The translations under genes and the position numbers were made by a program. The notes under the pieces were generated by a model. The model did not search any database and was not told where the DNA came from. It saw only the letters and a program-made list of their open reading frames with translations. DNA of 64,000 nucleotides from Archegozetes longisetosus (lineage: Eukaryota; Arthropoda; Arachnida; Sarcoptiformes; Trhypochthoniidae), in the NCBI GenBank assembly GCA_018873245.2, contig JAEMBT020000001.1:20176141-20240140 (forward strand). Direction: 5' to 3'. Each line of letters starts with the position of its first letter. Positions within the stretch are counted from its first letter, which is position 1. Shown here one piece after another: positions 63,501 through 64,000 of this stretch.

Positions 63501-64000
63501 AAGGGGGTACAATCCTAACCACCAGGGATACATATATAAATTATACATCATATTAAAGCTTTTTTTTAAAATGAAGGTGAATGGCATATATGATAGTATT
63601 TCCTGAAAAAGATTGTAGCACCACATAGCGTCAAGCTTGAAAGGTAACACTTTCAAATTATTGCTCTATTATTCAATTATCAAAGATGAAGTTGAAAAGA
63701 AAATGTTATCTGAGACTGACAGAGAAACATTTTCTGAAGGGACACATTAAAACAATTGGAAATAAACACTGAATTATTTGTTAATTTGTTACGCCCATAT
63801 CCTTCAAGAATTTCTTCTTGTAATAGCCGCTGATGGCCGCCATACTGATTGCTCATTAATTACTTTAATTTCATTTGAAATTAGCTTTGTTTTGATATAT
63901 AATATATATGTAACTCTTGTGGTTAGGGCTGTACCCTCCCTTGCTAAAGTTTCGTTTTATTCCTGTACACTTGACAAATAAACAACCTATTTTAAAGATA
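60561..64000. other. Right-hand flank, no gene supported
   Basis: About 3.4 kb of AT-rich sequence. Frames of 65-110 codons around 61453-62139 overlap on both strands and show no family motif. The segment near 63190-63215 (CCTGGCTACGACACTG) looks like one end of the same repeat family as the degenerate hAT-like element at 45071-45508; its partner end was not found. Confidence 0.5.

Noticed and set aside
1..64000. CRISPR arrays, operons, tRNA and rRNA genes
   Set aside because: No regularly spaced repeats, no tightly packed co-directional genes and no tRNA-like A/B box arrangement were found by eye; tRNA absence should be confirmed with a dedicated search.

Overview
The window looks like an AT-rich arthropod nuclear genome, most plausibly a chelicerate and perhaps an acariform mite. 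The evidence is an animal gene set (haem peroxidase, Axin, ZNFX1-like helicase, ionotropic receptor, secreted leucine-rich-repeat protein, RFamide neuropeptide precursor), many GT-AG introns of only 58-78 bp, and no bacterial gene organisation. The lineage is an inference; no rRNA or mitochondrial marker is present. The gene models below were built by matching donor and acceptor sites and reading phase by eye.

Layout. 1-6.6 kb: 5' half of an animal haem peroxidase on the minus strand; its catalytic 3' half is not seen and probably lies beyond the left edge. 6.6-24.6 kb: an 18-kb stretch with no recognisable gene and one TG microsatellite. 24.6-27.3 kb: Axin (minus), the Wnt destruction-complex scaffold, with RGS, GSK3-binding, beta-catenin-binding and DIX parts. 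Divergent to it at 28.5-29.7 kb is a bHLH transcription factor (plus). 30.1-31.0 kb: a hAT-type non-autonomous element with a perfect 8-bp target duplication. 31.2-32.4 kb: a secreted LRR protein (plus), convergent with a six-exon ionotropic receptor (minus, 33.0-34.8 kb). 38.1-41.1 kb: a compact ZNFX1-type SF1 helicase without NFX1 zinc fingers (minus).

41-45.5 kb is transposon-rich: a hAT-type MITE inserted within a Tc1/mariner-type MITE, and a degenerate hAT-type element. 46.1-48.2 kb: two tandem, intron-containing, secreted phage-type (GH24) lysozymes. This is the most striking content of the window, because the family belongs mainly to phages and bacteria. One copy keeps the Glu-Asp-Thr catalytic triad; its neighbour has Asp in place of the catalytic Glu. 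48.4-54.3 kb: unrecognised coding-like remnants, a nested foldback element and a decayed Tc1/mariner copy with 28-bp inverted repeats and a TA duplication. 55.1-55.4 kb: an RFamide neuropeptide precursor with three LR(M/V)SNRF-amide copies. 56.8-57.4 kb: another hAT-type MITE. 59.6-60.6 kb: a GT31 glycosyltransferase-derived locus missing its central catalytic part. The last 3.4 kb shows nothing I can support.

The genes do not form one pathway. The lysozyme pair suggests digestion of bacteria or defence, the LRR and peroxidase genes suggest secreted or extracellular roles, and Axin, the bHLH factor, the receptor and the neuropeptide are signalling genes.
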